55,991 bases of DNA. Source: Halobacillus massiliensis (lineage in GTDB: Bacteria; Bacillota; Bacilli; Bacillales; Halobacillaceae). Where the stretch lies: assembly GCF_900166625.1 (NCBI RefSeq), contig NZ_LT800499.1, forward strand, positions 874,513 to 930,503, read 5' to 3'. Within the stretch, counting starts at the first letter, position 1; each line of letters begins with the position of its first letter. Below, piece after piece: positions 34,579 to 43,753 of the stretch. The notes under the pieces are model-generated. The model was not told the origin of the DNA and ran no database searches. It was given only the letters and a program-made list of their open reading frames with translations. The translations under genes and the position numbers were made by a program.

Positions 34579-34905
34579 TTGATAGGTGATCGGATTAACA
34601 AAATCCGCAGAGCGAAGGGACTCTCTATGAGCGAGCTGGCAAGTCGAGCCGGGTTTGCCAAATCATATATCAGTTCCATTGAGCGCGGCAACCAGAAAAA
34701 TCCATCGATCCATTTCATAGAGGAGATCGTTAAGGCTCTAGAAGTGTCGGTTAATGAACTCCTCCAAGGACAAGAAGACCAGAAACTGGATCAAGAATGG
34801 ACCCGACTCGTACAGGAAGCGGTCGACTTAGGACTGACGAAACAGCAGTTTCGTGAATTTATGGAATTTACGAGCTGGCGAAATACTCAGGAGAAAGAGG
34901 AATAA
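34579..34905 (+). CDS. SinR-like XRE-family regulator, copy 2
   Basis: The 108-residue product has the same layout as the first SinR-like protein: helix-turn-helix LSMSELASRAGFAKSYISSI (about 15-34), ERGNQKNPSIHFIEEIV, and the C-terminal hook DQEWTRLVQEAVDLGLTKQQ (about 72-91) with FREFMEFTSWRN. TTG at 34579 follows AAGGTGAAG with good spacing. It sits between phosphatase copies 1 and 2, giving a regulator-phosphatase pair repeated in tandem. Its recognition helix differs at several places from copy 1, so the operators may differ too. No sinI-like gene is present. Confidence 0.88.
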   Translation: MIGDRINKIRRAKGLSMSELASRAGFAKSYISSIERGNQKNPSIHFIEEIVKALEVSVNELLQGQEDQKLDQEWTRLVQEAVDLGLTKQQFREFMEFTSWRNTQEKEE

Positions 34906-35014
34906 AATCACCCGTCTATGTTTACAAACCTTCTATCGAGGTATGGAAATATAAAAGGGTAGCATGAAAATAGAAAAGTAACTATGAAAAAAACTAGCAA
35001 GGAAGGGGATTACA

Positions 35015-35782
35015 ATGATTGATATACACAGCCACATACTCCCTGGAGTCGATGATGGTGCGCAATCAATGGAAGAAAGCCTGGAGATGGCGAAGGAAGC
35101 TGCAGCTGAAGGAATAACAACGATTTTGGCCACCCCCCACCATCAAAACGGCGAGTTCAATAACTATAAAAATGACATCCTTATTCAAGTAAGCGAATTG
35201 AACCGTAAGCTTCAGGAACAGGATATCCCCTTAACCGTCCTGCCCGGACAAGAAACGAGAATCTATGGAGACTTCATTGAAGGGTTGAAAAAAGACGAAA
35301 TCATGCCCCTGAATGAGACGACAGACTATGTGTTTGTAGAGTTTCCTTTTGAAGATGTGCCAAGATATGCAGAAAGCTTGTTGTACAACCTTCAAATGGA
35401 AGGGTATAAACCAGTGATCGTTCATCCGGAACGCAATCATAAAATTCAGGAAAACCCAAACCTCATGTATGAGCTCGTAAAGAACGGAGCATTCTCTCAA
35501 ATTACAGCTGCAAGTCTAATAGGTAAATTCGGCAACACTGCCAAAAAGGTATCCAAGCAGCTGATTGATGCCAATCTCGCACACCTGATTGCCTCAGACG
35601 CCCATAATGTGAAAAGCCGAAGCTTTCATATGAAGAAAGCCTATGACATGGTGAAGAGAGAGTATGGACAGGAGATGGTCTACTTCTTCCAGGAAAATGC
35701 CCAATATGTCATTGAAAATCAAAACTTGGCCAGTGAAACACCAGAGCATGTAAAGAAAAAGAAAGTATTAGGACTCTTTTAA
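35015..35782 (+). CDS. CpsB/YwqE-type tyrosine phosphatase, copy 2
   Basis: The 255-residue product keeps the full set of PHP metal ligands: His5 and His7 in MIDIHSHILPGVDDG, the PHHQNG loop (about 41), Glu80 in GQETRIYGD, FVEF, His137 in VHPERN and Asp195/His197 in ASDAHN. It should be an active manganese-type phosphotyrosine phosphatase acting on a BY-kinase and so on polymer length and export. AAGGAAGGGGA precedes the ATG. It is 109 bases after SinR-like copy 2 with no terminator between, so the two could be co-transcribed; a terminator follows at 35801-35833. Cytoplasmic. Confidence 0.93.
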   Translation: MIDIHSHILPGVDDGAQSMEESLEMAKEAAAEGITTILATPHHQNGEFNNYKNDILIQVSELNRKLQEQDIPLTVLPGQETRIYGDFIEGLKKDEIMPLNETTDYVFVEFPFEDVPRYAESLLYNLQMEGYKPVIVHPERNHKIQENPNLMYELVKNGAFSQITAASLIGKFGNTAKKVSKQLIDANLAHLIASDAHNVKSRSFHMKKAYDMVKREYGQEMVYFFQENAQYVIENQNLASETPEHVKKKKVLGLF

Positions 35783-35800
35783 TTCAATAAAAAGACCTGC

Positions 35801-35833
35801 GGACTAAGCCGGAAATTAGGCTTAGTCCTTTTT
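35801..35833 (+). terminator. Intrinsic terminator after phosphatase copy 2
   Basis: GGACTAAGCC (35801-35810) pairs with GGCTTAGTCC (35819-35828), then five T. It separates copy 2 from copy 3. Confidence 0.85.
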
Positions 35834-35977
35834 ATGACGGTCGAAAGGTGATGAAAGCGTTTTTAATAAAAAAGACCTATATTAAAATTGAAAAAAATTG
35901 TCGAGGGAAAATCCTTGATTTTACTGGGAAATTCATACCAATCTGACAAAAACAGTGTAAATTCTATGAATCTCATC

Positions 35978-36006
35978 TTCAAATCATCAGGTAATGATGC
36001 TATACT
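35978..36006 (+). promoter_or_regulatory. Probable promoter of phosphatase copy 3 and the polysaccharide operon
   Basis: TTCAAA (35978-35983) and TATACT (36001-36006) are 17 bases apart, a fair sigma-A match, and lie about 70 bases before the start at 36075. Being downstream of a terminator, this is the best candidate for the start of the polysaccharide transcript. Confidence 0.45.
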
Positions 36007-36074
36007 TGTACCATTCTAATCCAGTAAAGTGAACAATTGGTGAAGCAAGAAAATGGGAAAGGAGGCATATACAT

Positions 36075-36842
36075 TTGATTGATATTCACAGTCATATTTT
36101 ACCAGGTGTGGACGATGGCGCTAGGACCATGGACGACAGTCTGGACATGGCAAGAGCAGCCGCAGCTGAAGGCATACATACAATCATCGCAACCCCCCAT
36201 CACCAAAATGGGACATACACGAACTTCAAACATTATATCACCAGCCAAGTCGCCGAACTCAATCAACGCCTACATCAAGAAGATATCCCATTAACCATTC
36301 TGCCCGGACAGGAAACTAGAATATACGGAGATATGATCGAGGGTCTCCGTAACAATGAAATACTTACGCTGAACAATCAAGGGACATACGTTTTTGTCGA
36401 ATTCCCTTCTGATGCCGTCCCTAGATACGCCAAGCAATTATTATTGGATCTCCAAGTCGAGGGCTATCAGCCGATCATTGTGCACCCTGAGAGAAACCGG
36501 CAAATTATCCAGAGTCCGGATATTTTATACAATCTTGTGAATAAGGGAACATACACCCAAATCACAGCTGCCAGCTTAACCGGACGATTTGGTAAAAATA
36601 TTAAGAAGTTCACTCACCAGTTAATTGAAGCCAACCTGACCCACCTGATTGCATCTGATGCCCACAACACGACGACCCGCGGGTTTTGTATGACCGATGC
36701 ATATGAAGAACTAAAAGAAAGCTATGGCATGTCCATGGTTTATTTGTTTGCGGAAAATGCGGAGTGTGTGGTGTGCGGAGATATTCTTGCTGCTGACTCA
36801 CCGGAACGAATAAGGAAGAAAAAAATCTTAGGAATTTTTTAA
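36075..36842 (+). CDS. CpsB/YwqE-type tyrosine phosphatase, copy 3
   Basis: The 255-residue product is intact by motif: IDIHSHILPGVDDG, PHHQNG, GQETRIYGD, FVEF, VHPERN and ASDAHN (about 193-198). It resembles copy 2 more than copy 1. TTG at 36075 follows AAAGGAGGCAT. It ends 24 bases before the EpsC-type dehydratase gene, and no terminator lies between, so it is the first gene of the polysaccharide operon. As in B. subtilis YwqE and pneumococcal CpsB it would dephosphorylate a tyrosine kinase; that kinase and its membrane activator are not in the window. Confidence 0.93.
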   Translation: MIDIHSHILPGVDDGARTMDDSLDMARAAAAEGIHTIIATPHHQNGTYTNFKHYITSQVAELNQRLHQEDIPLTILPGQETRIYGDMIEGLRNNEILTLNNQGTYVFVEFPSDAVPRYAKQLLLDLQVEGYQPIIVHPERNRQIIQSPDILYNLVNKGTYTQITAASLTGRFGKNIKKFTHQLIEANLTHLIASDAHNTTTRGFCMTDAYEELKESYGMSMVYLFAENAECVVCGDILAADSPERIRKKKILGIF

Positions 36843-36866
36843 TAAGGAAAGGAGTGAGAACATCTC

Positions 36867-38714
36867 ATGACCATAGCTTTTCGGAAACGTTTACTTACAT
36901 TAATTGGGATTGATTCCATTATTGTTTCATTTTCTATTTTCTTTTCACACTTTGTTTTAAGTACCACTGTTACAGTATTTAACCAGATGATGATAGTCTC
37001 TGCAATTGTCTTGTTATTAACCCATCATTTATTTTCAAGTCTCTTTGGGATGTACCGTAGAAAGTGGCGTTACGCCAGCATGGAAGAGTTAATTGGGATC
37101 AGTACTGTTGTAACATTATCTATAATATCGACAACAATCGTCCAGGCTTTAGCATTTGGCAGTATTTATTCAAGAGCCCTTGTGATCACGTGGATGTTAC
37201 ATATTCTCTTGCTGGGTGGTGTTCGTTTTACGTGGCGTTACTACAAAACATACGGCTTTACCTTAAATCCTAAGGGCAAGAAAGCGAAGAGAATTAGAAA
37301 CAATCCTCATGCCAAGCAGAGTTTAATCATTGGAGCCGGGTCAGCAGGTCAGATGCTGGCCAGGCAGATGAAAAATTCTAATGAAATTAATACGAATATT
37401 GTTGGGTTTATTGATGATGATTTTACGATCCATCACTTAAAAATTCATGACCTTCCTGTTTTAGGAGGCACAAATGCTATAGAAGAAGTCGTGCAGAAAA
37501 ACCATGTTAATCATATAATAATTGCCATGCCTTCTGCAGAGAAAGCAAGAGTTAAAGAAATCATTCAGATATCAAAATCAGTAGTGCAGAATGTACAGAC
37601 ACTGCCAATGATCGAGGATATTGCTTTAGGTAATATTTCTGTAAACAGTATTCGGGATGTTTCGATTGAAGACTTATTAGGAAGAGATCCTGTTGAATTA
37701 GACATTCAATCGATTTCAAGTGAGGTTAATGGAAAAACGGTACTCGTTACTGGGGCAGGCGGATCCATTGGTTCTGAAATTTGTAGGCAGCTGATTAAGT
37801 TTGGACCGAAGCGCCTTGTACTGTTAGGACACGGAGAAAACAGTATTTATACCATCCATATGGAATTAAAACAGCTGGGCGTCGAAACGGAATTGATTAC
37901 AGCAATAGCAGATGTGCAGGACAGAGAACGAATCTTTGAAATTGTTCATGAGTTTGGTCCTACTTATATTTATCATGCAGCGGCACATAAGCATGTGCCT
38001 TTAATGGAAGCTAATCCTAAAGAAGCCTTTAAAAACAATGTTCTTGGTACAAAAAATGTTGCAGAAGCTGCAGATACATACGGTGTGCCGAATTTTGTTC
38101 TTATTTCATCTGATAAAGCAGTAAACCCGACGAATGTTATGGGAGCAACTAAACGAATTGCTGAAATGGTAATTCAAATGCTGAGTAAATCGAGTAATAC
38201 GAATTTTGTTGCGGTTCGATTTGGTAATGTTTTAGGGAGTAGAGGGAGTGTTATCCCATTATTTAAAAAGCAAATTGCAAATGGGGGTCCTGTGACAGTA
38301 ACCCATCCTGATATGACTAGATACTTTATGACAATACCTGAAGCATCAAGATTAGTGATACAAGCAGGTGCTTTAGCGGCCGGTGGCGAGGTTTTTGTTT
38401 TGGATATGGGTGAACCTGTTAAGATAGTAGATTTAGCGAAAAATTTAATCTCTCTTTCTGGGTTTAGTGAAGAGGAGATTGGCATTGAATATAATGGAAT
38501 TCGCCCTGGGGAGAAAATGTATGAAGAGTTGTTAGGAGAAGATGAAATAAACAGTGAGCCTGTTTTTCCACAAATATTTATAGGTAAAGTAATAGAGGTA
38601 GATTTTAAGAAAGTTGATAAACTTATAAAAAATTATTTAATATTAAATAACAGTGATTTAAAAGAAAAAGTAATCCTCTTAGCGAATAATAAAGCTGAAA
38701 AAATTGCTAACTGA
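36867..38714 (+). CDS. EpsC/CapD-type membrane nucleotide-sugar 4,6-dehydratase
   Basis: The 615-residue product has four membrane helices (about 8-30, 38-62, 75-98 and 103-122), a first Rossmann part with LIIGAGSAGQM (about 153-163), and a C-terminal short-chain-dehydrogenase domain with LVTGAGGSIGSE (about 293-304). The catalytic region is SSDKAVNPTNVMGATK (about 414-429), in which Met replaces the usual Tyr of YxxxK, as is normal in this group. Such enzymes turn UDP-GlcNAc into a 4-keto-6-deoxy sugar, the first step to QuiNAc, bacillosamine or FucNAc-type sugars. AAAGGAGTGAG precedes the ATG. It opens the biosynthetic part of the locus. Confidence 0.93.
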   Translation: MTIAFRKRLLTLIGIDSIIVSFSIFFSHFVLSTTVTVFNQMMIVSAIVLLLTHHLFSSLFGMYRRKWRYASMEELIGISTVVTLSIISTTIVQALAFGSIYSRALVITWMLHILLLGGVRFTWRYYKTYGFTLNPKGKKAKRIRNNPHAKQSLIIGAGSAGQMLARQMKNSNEINTNIVGFIDDDFTIHHLKIHDLPVLGGTNAIEEVVQKNHVNHIIIAMPSAEKARVKEIIQISKSVVQNVQTLPMIEDIALGNISVNSIRDVSIEDLLGRDPVELDIQSISSEVNGKTVLVTGAGGSIGSEICRQLIKFGPKRLVLLGHGENSIYTIHMELKQLGVETELITAIADVQDRERIFEIVHEFGPTYIYHAAAHKHVPLMEANPKEAFKNNVLGTKNVAEAADTYGVPNFVLISSDKAVNPTNVMGATKRIAEMVIQMLSKSSNTNFVAVRFGNVLGSRGSVIPLFKKQIANGGPVTVTHPDMTRYFMTIPEASRLVIQAGALAAGGEVFVLDMGEPVKIVDLAKNLISLSGFSEEEIGIEYNGIRPGEKMYEELLGEDEINSEPVFPQIFIGKVIEVDFKKVDKLIKNYLILNNSDLKEKVILLANNKAEKIAN

Positions 38715-38740
38715 GAGATAGAATAGGTGCTTAACTTTTT

Positions 38741-40006
38741 ATGAAACTTAAATTAGGATCCTTCTCAAGGAATTTAGCTTTAGTTATGTCAGGAACTATT
38801 ATAGCCCAACTAATAAATATATTAGTTGCTCCTTTATTAAGTAGATTATATGAACCTGAAGCATTTGGAGTTTTTGCGGTTTATACTTCTATCCTAAGTA
38901 TAGTGGGAGTAATTATAGCTTTAAGGTATGAACTGGCAATCCAAATACCTAAAAGTAAAAGATCCGCTATTCATATTTTTATACTAACCTTACTAATTAT
39001 TTTTACTATTACTTTATTCACGCTTATTTTAGTTGCATTATTTGATAATGAAATAGCTTCTTTTTTAGGGGGGAATGAGTTCATAAATATGCTTTGGTGG
39101 TTACCAATTAGCGTATTTACACTTGGGTTATTTAAAACTTTAAATCAATTAATAATAAGACTAAAAGAATTTAAAACTTTAACTTATTCTCAGTTAAACA
39201 GATCTATTTTTACGGCTATCGTTCAAATTATTGGAGGGCTATTGATTAAAAGTCCTGGTGGATTAATAGGAGGTCAGGCAATTGGTCAAGCAGCTGCAGT
39301 AATATTTATGGGGAAAAAAGTTTACAAGAGAAAAACCTTTTCTATACTTAGTTGGAAGAGAGTTTTTAAAGAATTTAAAAAGCATAAAGAATTTGCGATT
39401 TTTAGTGCTCCCCAAGCTTTATTAAATTCTCTTTCTCAAAATATTTTAGTTATATTACTAGCGTTTTTTTTTACTTCAACAATAGTGGGTTTTTATGCAT
39501 TAAGCGAGAGAATTTTAAAAATACCTCTCAGAATGATTGGTCAATCCCTAAGACAAGTTTTTTTTCAGAAGGCAAGTGAAACCTATAATAGCAATAAAAG
39601 TGTTAATAAAATAACTAAACGTCTTACAATCTATCTTTCTTTAATAGGGTTGATTCCCACAGCTATAGTAATAATTTATGGACCTGAGCTTTTTTCAATA
39701 ATTTTAGGATCTAAATGGAGAGAAGCAGGGGTGTATGCGCAAATTTTAATGCCTGCCTTCTTCATGAGCTTTATTAATATACCCGCTGTAGTAATAGTGC
39801 CAGTAATAAAGTTACAAAAATTTCATATGAACTATGAAATAATATTGACTACTCTTAGAGTAGGAACGATTTTAGTAGGGGGAGTTTTACAAAGCATCAT
39901 TTTAACCTTAAGCTTGTATTCTCTTGTAAGTGTGTTAATGAATATATTACTAATTAATTATATTATTCAGCACCCGAATAGCAGAACTAATGATTTAAAG
40001 TTTTAA
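38741..40006 (+). CDS. Wzx-type oligosaccharide flippase
   Basis: The 421-residue product has 11-12 predicted membrane helices and the polysaccharide-synthase N-terminus: SRNLALVMSGTIIAQLINIL, then LLSRLYEPEAFGVFAVYTSI. It belongs to the MOP flippase group that carries lipid-linked repeat units across the membrane. The ribosome site before ATG at 38741 is weak (ATAGGTGC), and the gene follows the dehydratase by 26 bases. From here the sequence becomes markedly A+T rich. A flippase implies a Wzy-dependent route, yet the only polymerase-like sequence in the window is the broken one that follows. Confidence 0.9.
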   Translation: MKLKLGSFSRNLALVMSGTIIAQLINILVAPLLSRLYEPEAFGVFAVYTSILSIVGVIIALRYELAIQIPKSKRSAIHIFILTLLIIFTITLFTLILVALFDNEIASFLGGNEFINMLWWLPISVFTLGLFKTLNQLIIRLKEFKTLTYSQLNRSIFTAIVQIIGGLLIKSPGGLIGGQAIGQAAAVIFMGKKVYKRKTFSILSWKRVFKEFKKHKEFAIFSAPQALLNSLSQNILVILLAFFFTSTIVGFYALSERILKIPLRMIGQSLRQVFFQKASETYNSNKSVNKITKRLTIYLSLIGLIPTAIVIIYGPELFSIILGSKWREAGVYAQILMPAFFMSFINIPAVVIVPVIKLQKFHMNYEIILTTLRVGTILVGGVLQSIILTLSLYSLVSVLMNILLINYIIQHPNSRTNDLKF

Positions 40007-40113
40007 AAGAAGTTGTTCTGAGGAATAATTAATAGCTTAACACTTTATTTTATATAATAGTACTTTTCTAGTGGAGATATTAACAACAACATAGTCAATG
40101 TGCGATTTATTAT

Positions 40114-40649
40114 ATGTATAATAATTTATTATGTTTTATTTTATTTATTAAATTTTTATCAACTATATTTATTTATCTTACTCTACTTGATGTTATCTTT
40201 TGACCCACCTAAACCTATTTAGTTAGTAAAACAAAGATTTATTTTAGGGTTGTAATATTCTTCTGATAATCAATAATAGTATACCCGGTATTTACTTTTT
40301 TTGTATTAGGTGATATAAGGATTTTCGAAAAAGAAAAGATATAAAAAATAGTAGATTAAAGAGTGCTGGATGGTTATCACCTAAAGAAGGCGGACTTTCC
40401 AATTCTTCAGGTATCATTATTATAGGTAATCTTTATGTTAATACTAGTTTTATTAGTATTATTCTTACATTCATGATAAGAAAGATTTTCAAGCGCAGCT
40501 TTTTTTAGTGCTCTAAGTGGGGATTAAGTGTTTCACTTAGTTAGAAGAAGTTTACCCTTCCCATATTAATTATATTTATGTTATTAACTTGCTTGATAGA
40601 TAGAGCAAAGTTTAAGGTAAAAATCTCAAATATTGATAGGAGTAAAAAA
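40114..40649 (+). pseudogene. Remains of a Wzy-like repeat-unit polymerase
   Basis: The gap between flippase and glycosyltransferase holds pieces of a hydrophobic protein. An ATG at 40114 opens 29 codons of hydrophobic sequence ending in TGA at 40201. A later frame (from 40248, with a TGA near 40311 and a TAG at 40506-40508) reads NNSIPGIYFFCIR and then GWLSPKEGGLSNSSGI, GNLYVNTSFISIILTFMIRK. The GGxSNS...G-xYVN pattern is typical of the last loop of Wzy polymerases. The end continues in another phase (PILIIFMLLTCLIDR) up to the next gene. It looks like a deleted and frameshifted wzy. Family assignment is by pattern only. Confidence 0.5.
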
Positions 40650-41753
40650 ATGACTATCACCTTCTTGCTATCTCATAACCCAAATCCAAGGTTCACCAAG
40701 AGAATTGGTGAAGCGTGCAATTATTCAGATATCAATTTAATTTATTGGGATAGAGCTCAGAAAAAATCCATACCATTTTCAATTGATCAACAAGTAAATA
40801 TAGACAAACTTACAATTGCGGCTCCCATTAGAAATAATATTAAAAGAATACTTCCATTTATAGTGTTTCTACCTAAAGCTTTGAGAAAGTTAAATAAGAG
40901 AAAGCCAAAGATTATACATTGTGGAAAGATAGATATGTTATTTGTATCCGTTATATATAAATTATTCTTTAATTCAAAAACTTCTATAATCTATGAGGTC
41001 GGGGATTTACCGAGGTTTATTAGCACTAGAAACAAAGTGAAAAGGTTTATCACAAAGTTATATATGCTAATGGAGAAAAGATTGTGTAAAAAAATAGATA
41101 GACTAGTTTTGACTTCAGAATATCATTGGCTTACTTATTATAAAAGTATAACCGAAGAAAATAAATATATTTATATTCCAAATATCCCTAATGAAAAATA
41201 TTTTCATTCTTTTTGCAAAAAAAACTCCGGTTCTTTTACCATAGGCTTCTTTGGTGCTCTACGCTATCCAGATCAATTAAAGATGTTGGTAGAAGCAACA
41301 AAGGATATGGGTATTAAGGTTCTAATAGCAGGAACAGGAGGAGAAGTTGATTTTGTTAAAAATTTGGAAAGAGAATATCATCATGTCTCATATTTAGGGG
41401 CTTATAATTATTCAAAAGATATATCCGAATTATATTCACAAGTTGATATGATATATGCGGTTTACGATTTAAATAGAGAAAATGTTAAAACTGCTCTTCC
41501 AAATAAGTTATTCGAAGCAATAAATTGTGAAATACCAATAATAGTAGCGGAAGATACAGAACTTGGTAAATTTGTAGAAAGATACAATATTGGGATATCC
41601 ACTCCTTATGATAATTTGAAAGCACTAACTAATAATTTAAGCAAAAATATATATGAGCCTAAACTCAACGAATATAAGTTAAACTGCAGAAAAATTAAGC
41701 CAATGTATAATTATGATGTAATTAAGAAAAAAATCGCTAGTTTATACTATTAA
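40650..41753 (+). CDS. Glycosyltransferase, family 4-like
   Basis: The 367-residue product has the two-domain GT-B layout. The C-terminal half holds FTIGFFGALRYPDQLKMLVE (about 190-209), VLIAGTGGEVDFV and NKLFEAINCEIPIIVAEDTE (about 300-319), the donor-binding region of GT4 enzymes. It would add one sugar to the lipid-linked repeat unit on the inner face of the membrane; donor and acceptor are unknown. ATG at 40650 follows ATAGGAG; the upstream extension of the frame encodes the membrane tail of the broken polymerase, so it is excluded. Confidence 0.8.
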   Translation: MTITFLLSHNPNPRFTKRIGEACNYSDINLIYWDRAQKKSIPFSIDQQVNIDKLTIAAPIRNNIKRILPFIVFLPKALRKLNKRKPKIIHCGKIDMLFVSVIYKLFFNSKTSIIYEVGDLPRFISTRNKVKRFITKLYMLMEKRLCKKIDRLVLTSEYHWLTYYKSITEENKYIYIPNIPNEKYFHSFCKKNSGSFTIGFFGALRYPDQLKMLVEATKDMGIKVLIAGTGGEVDFVKNLEREYHHVSYLGAYNYSKDISELYSQVDMIYAVYDLNRENVKTALPNKLFEAINCEIPIIVAEDTELGKFVERYNIGISTPYDNLKALTNNLSKNIYEPKLNEYKLNCRKIKPMYNYDVIKKKIASLYY

Positions 41754-41770
41754 TATTAAAGGAGTAAAAA

Positions 41771-42772
41771 ATGAATAAAATTCTACCTAAGGAAATTACA
41801 AATAATTTATATTATGCTTATAAAAGAAATAATTGGATGGTTGACTTCTCTAGATATTACAAAAAATATATTGATTTGAACCTCAATAGTCCTATATTTC
41901 TTTTAGGGCTTCAAGGAGGGGGGTTGTCTCTGGTGTCTAGGATGTTAAGAAGGAATGATAAAGTAGTTTCAGTTACTGGAGATTCAAAATATTGGACCGG
42001 AGCAGATGAATTACAAAATGTGCTTGGACCGATCCTACCGCCTGAATTTACAGGTATAAAACACAAAGTCCCTCCCCATCCGGAGTTTGATAAGCCAAGA
42101 GGGTGGTTATATGCTACAGATGAATTAATTGATAAATATCGTCTTACTAGCGAGAATGTAAATGAAGAAAATAAGGAAAAATATATAAATATATTAAAGT
42201 GGACAATATATAGACAAGCTAAAAGGAGAGATGTAAGATTCACAGATAAAAGTCAGATAAACACGGTTAAAGTTTCGTTTTTAGATAAAGTATTAAGTGA
42301 ATATAATCCTAAGTTTATATTAATAACCAGGGATCCATACGCCTTATGTTTTAGATCTGCTCAAGGAAAAGCTTATAGTTTAAAACGACTCCAATCTAAA
42401 TATTCTTTCCATGAAATTCTAGAGCTTGCTTCACAACATTGGGCCAATTCTATAAAGGCTGCCTTAGAAGATGGGGAAAATATGAATAATTTTAAGATTT
42501 TAAAGTTTGAAGATATATTAAGTGAGCCTCAACATAACATGAAAGAGATATGTGATTTTGCAAATCTAGAATATAGTGAAGATATGCTTCCACAACCAAA
42601 TCACGTAATTCCTTTTGGATCAAAAAGAAAAAATCGATGGTACCCCCTTAAACCTAAATTAAATAATCAATACCTAAATGAAATAACTAAGGAAGAAATT
42701 GAAATAATAGACAAGCATTGTGGGAAATATGCCTCTCTTTTGGGATATGAACGGCCAGATGCAAGATTGTAA
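41771..42772 (+). CDS. Sulfotransferase-family protein, first
   Basis: The 333-residue product has the PAPS-dependent sulfotransferase outline. A P-loop-like SPIFLLGLQGGGLSLVSRML (about 39-58) takes the place of the usual PRSGTT 5'-phosphosulfate loop, and FILITRDPYALCFRSA (about 177-192) is the 3'-phosphate site with the conserved Arg-Asp-Pro and Ser. The altered loop (QGGGLS) is unusual. It would pass sulfate from PAPS to a sugar hydroxyl or amine. AAAGGAG precedes the ATG by 7 bases. It lies 17 bases after the glycosyltransferase and 30 before the second sulfotransferase. Cytoplasmic, no signal. Confidence 0.8.
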   Translation: MNKILPKEITNNLYYAYKRNNWMVDFSRYYKKYIDLNLNSPIFLLGLQGGGLSLVSRMLRRNDKVVSVTGDSKYWTGADELQNVLGPILPPEFTGIKHKVPPHPEFDKPRGWLYATDELIDKYRLTSENVNEENKEKYINILKWTIYRQAKRRDVRFTDKSQINTVKVSFLDKVLSEYNPKFILITRDPYALCFRSAQGKAYSLKRLQSKYSFHEILELASQHWANSIKAALEDGENMNNFKILKFEDILSEPQHNMKEICDFANLEYSEDMLPQPNHVIPFGSKRKNRWYPLKPKLNNQYLNEITKEEIEIIDKHCGKYASLLGYERPDARL

Positions 42773-42802
42773 ATAATATCTAGGATGAAAAGAGGAATTG
42801 TT

Positions 42803-43753
42803 ATGGCAGTCAATATTGACAAACCATTATTTATTGTAGGAGTTGGGAGATCAGGTACTACATTGCTGCAAAGTATATTGAATTCACATGAAAATATTAC
42901 TTTTACTCCGGAGACACACTTTTTCAGATTTTACTTGGGCAACCAAAAAAAAAGTAAGGTCAATAAGAAAAAAATAATAAAAGAAATAGAAGAAGATAGA
43001 TATTTTCAACGTTTGAAAATAGATACTAGAAAAATACTTGAAGATTATAAATCAACCAACTCTATGCGATTGATAGATGTATATAAAAGGTTACTAATAG
43101 ATTATGCAAATTCTCAAGAAAAGATGTATGTTGGAGATAAGGACCCAAAAAACATAGAGTTACTACATCTTATCAAAAAGTACTTTCCAGGGGCTATTAT
43201 AATCTATATGGTTAGAGACCCAAGAGATGTTATTGTTTCAAGAATGAAAGCGGAATGGTCAAGAGGAAGAAGTATATACGCTCATATTTTTGCTTATAAA
43301 GCCCAATCATTACTTGCAAAAAAATATGGACAGATGCTTTTTAATGAAAATTTTATTAAAGTCTCCTATGAGAAATTACTAAAAGAACCAGAAAGTATTT
43401 TAAGACCTCTTTGTGAACATTTAGGAGTAGAGTATACAAACACGATGTTAAAATTTCAGCAATCTGCTAAAAATTTAGTTAGCGACGATGAGATGCAATG
43501 GAAGAAAGAAAGTATTGGCCCATTACTAAAAAATAACACAGGTAAGTGGAAAGGAAACTTAAGTAAATACTATTTATCTTTGATTGAGCAAACTCTGAAG
43601 AAAAGTTTTATAGATGAAAGGTACACACCGTCCTACTCATTTAAGAATATAAATATTTTCCAATTTATAAATATCAAGTTTTTAGAAATTGTATACTCTA
43701 TATTTTCAAGACTTTATGTTATGAATAGAGTGAAAAGTGTGAAAAAAATATGA
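42803..43753 (+). CDS. Sulfotransferase, second
   Basis: The 316-residue product is a clear sulfotransferase: PLFIVGVGRSGTTLLQSIL (about 8-26) holds the GRSGTT 5'-phosphosulfate loop, and IIYMVRDPRDVIVSRM (about 134-149) the 3'-phosphate site. The PETHFF segment after the first helix is common in carbohydrate sulfotransferases. ATG at 42803 is chosen since AAAAGAGGA lies 6-7 bases before it; an ATG 18 bases upstream overlaps that site. Its stop overlaps the next start (ATGA), so the two are coupled. With the PAPS supply genes at 49247-53652 it points to a sulfated polymer. Confidence 0.9.
   Translation: MAVNIDKPLFIVGVGRSGTTLLQSILNSHENITFTPETHFFRFYLGNQKKSKVNKKKIIKEIEEDRYFQRLKIDTRKILEDYKSTNSMRLIDVYKRLLIDYANSQEKMYVGDKDPKNIELLHLIKKYFPGAIIIYMVRDPRDVIVSRMKAEWSRGRSIYAHIFAYKAQSLLAKKYGQMLFNENFIKVSYEKLLKEPESILRPLCEHLGVEYTNTMLKFQQSAKNLVSDDEMQWKKESIGPLLKNNTGKWKGNLSKYYLSLIEQTLKKSFIDERYTPSYSFKNINIFQFINIKFLEIVYSIFSRLYVMNRVKSVKKI

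Noticed and set aside
40578-40649. An upstream ATG as the start of the glycosyltransferase gene
   Set aside because: The extra residues are a membrane segment left from the broken polymerase, and the ATG at 40650 has its own ribosome site and begins the typical domain.
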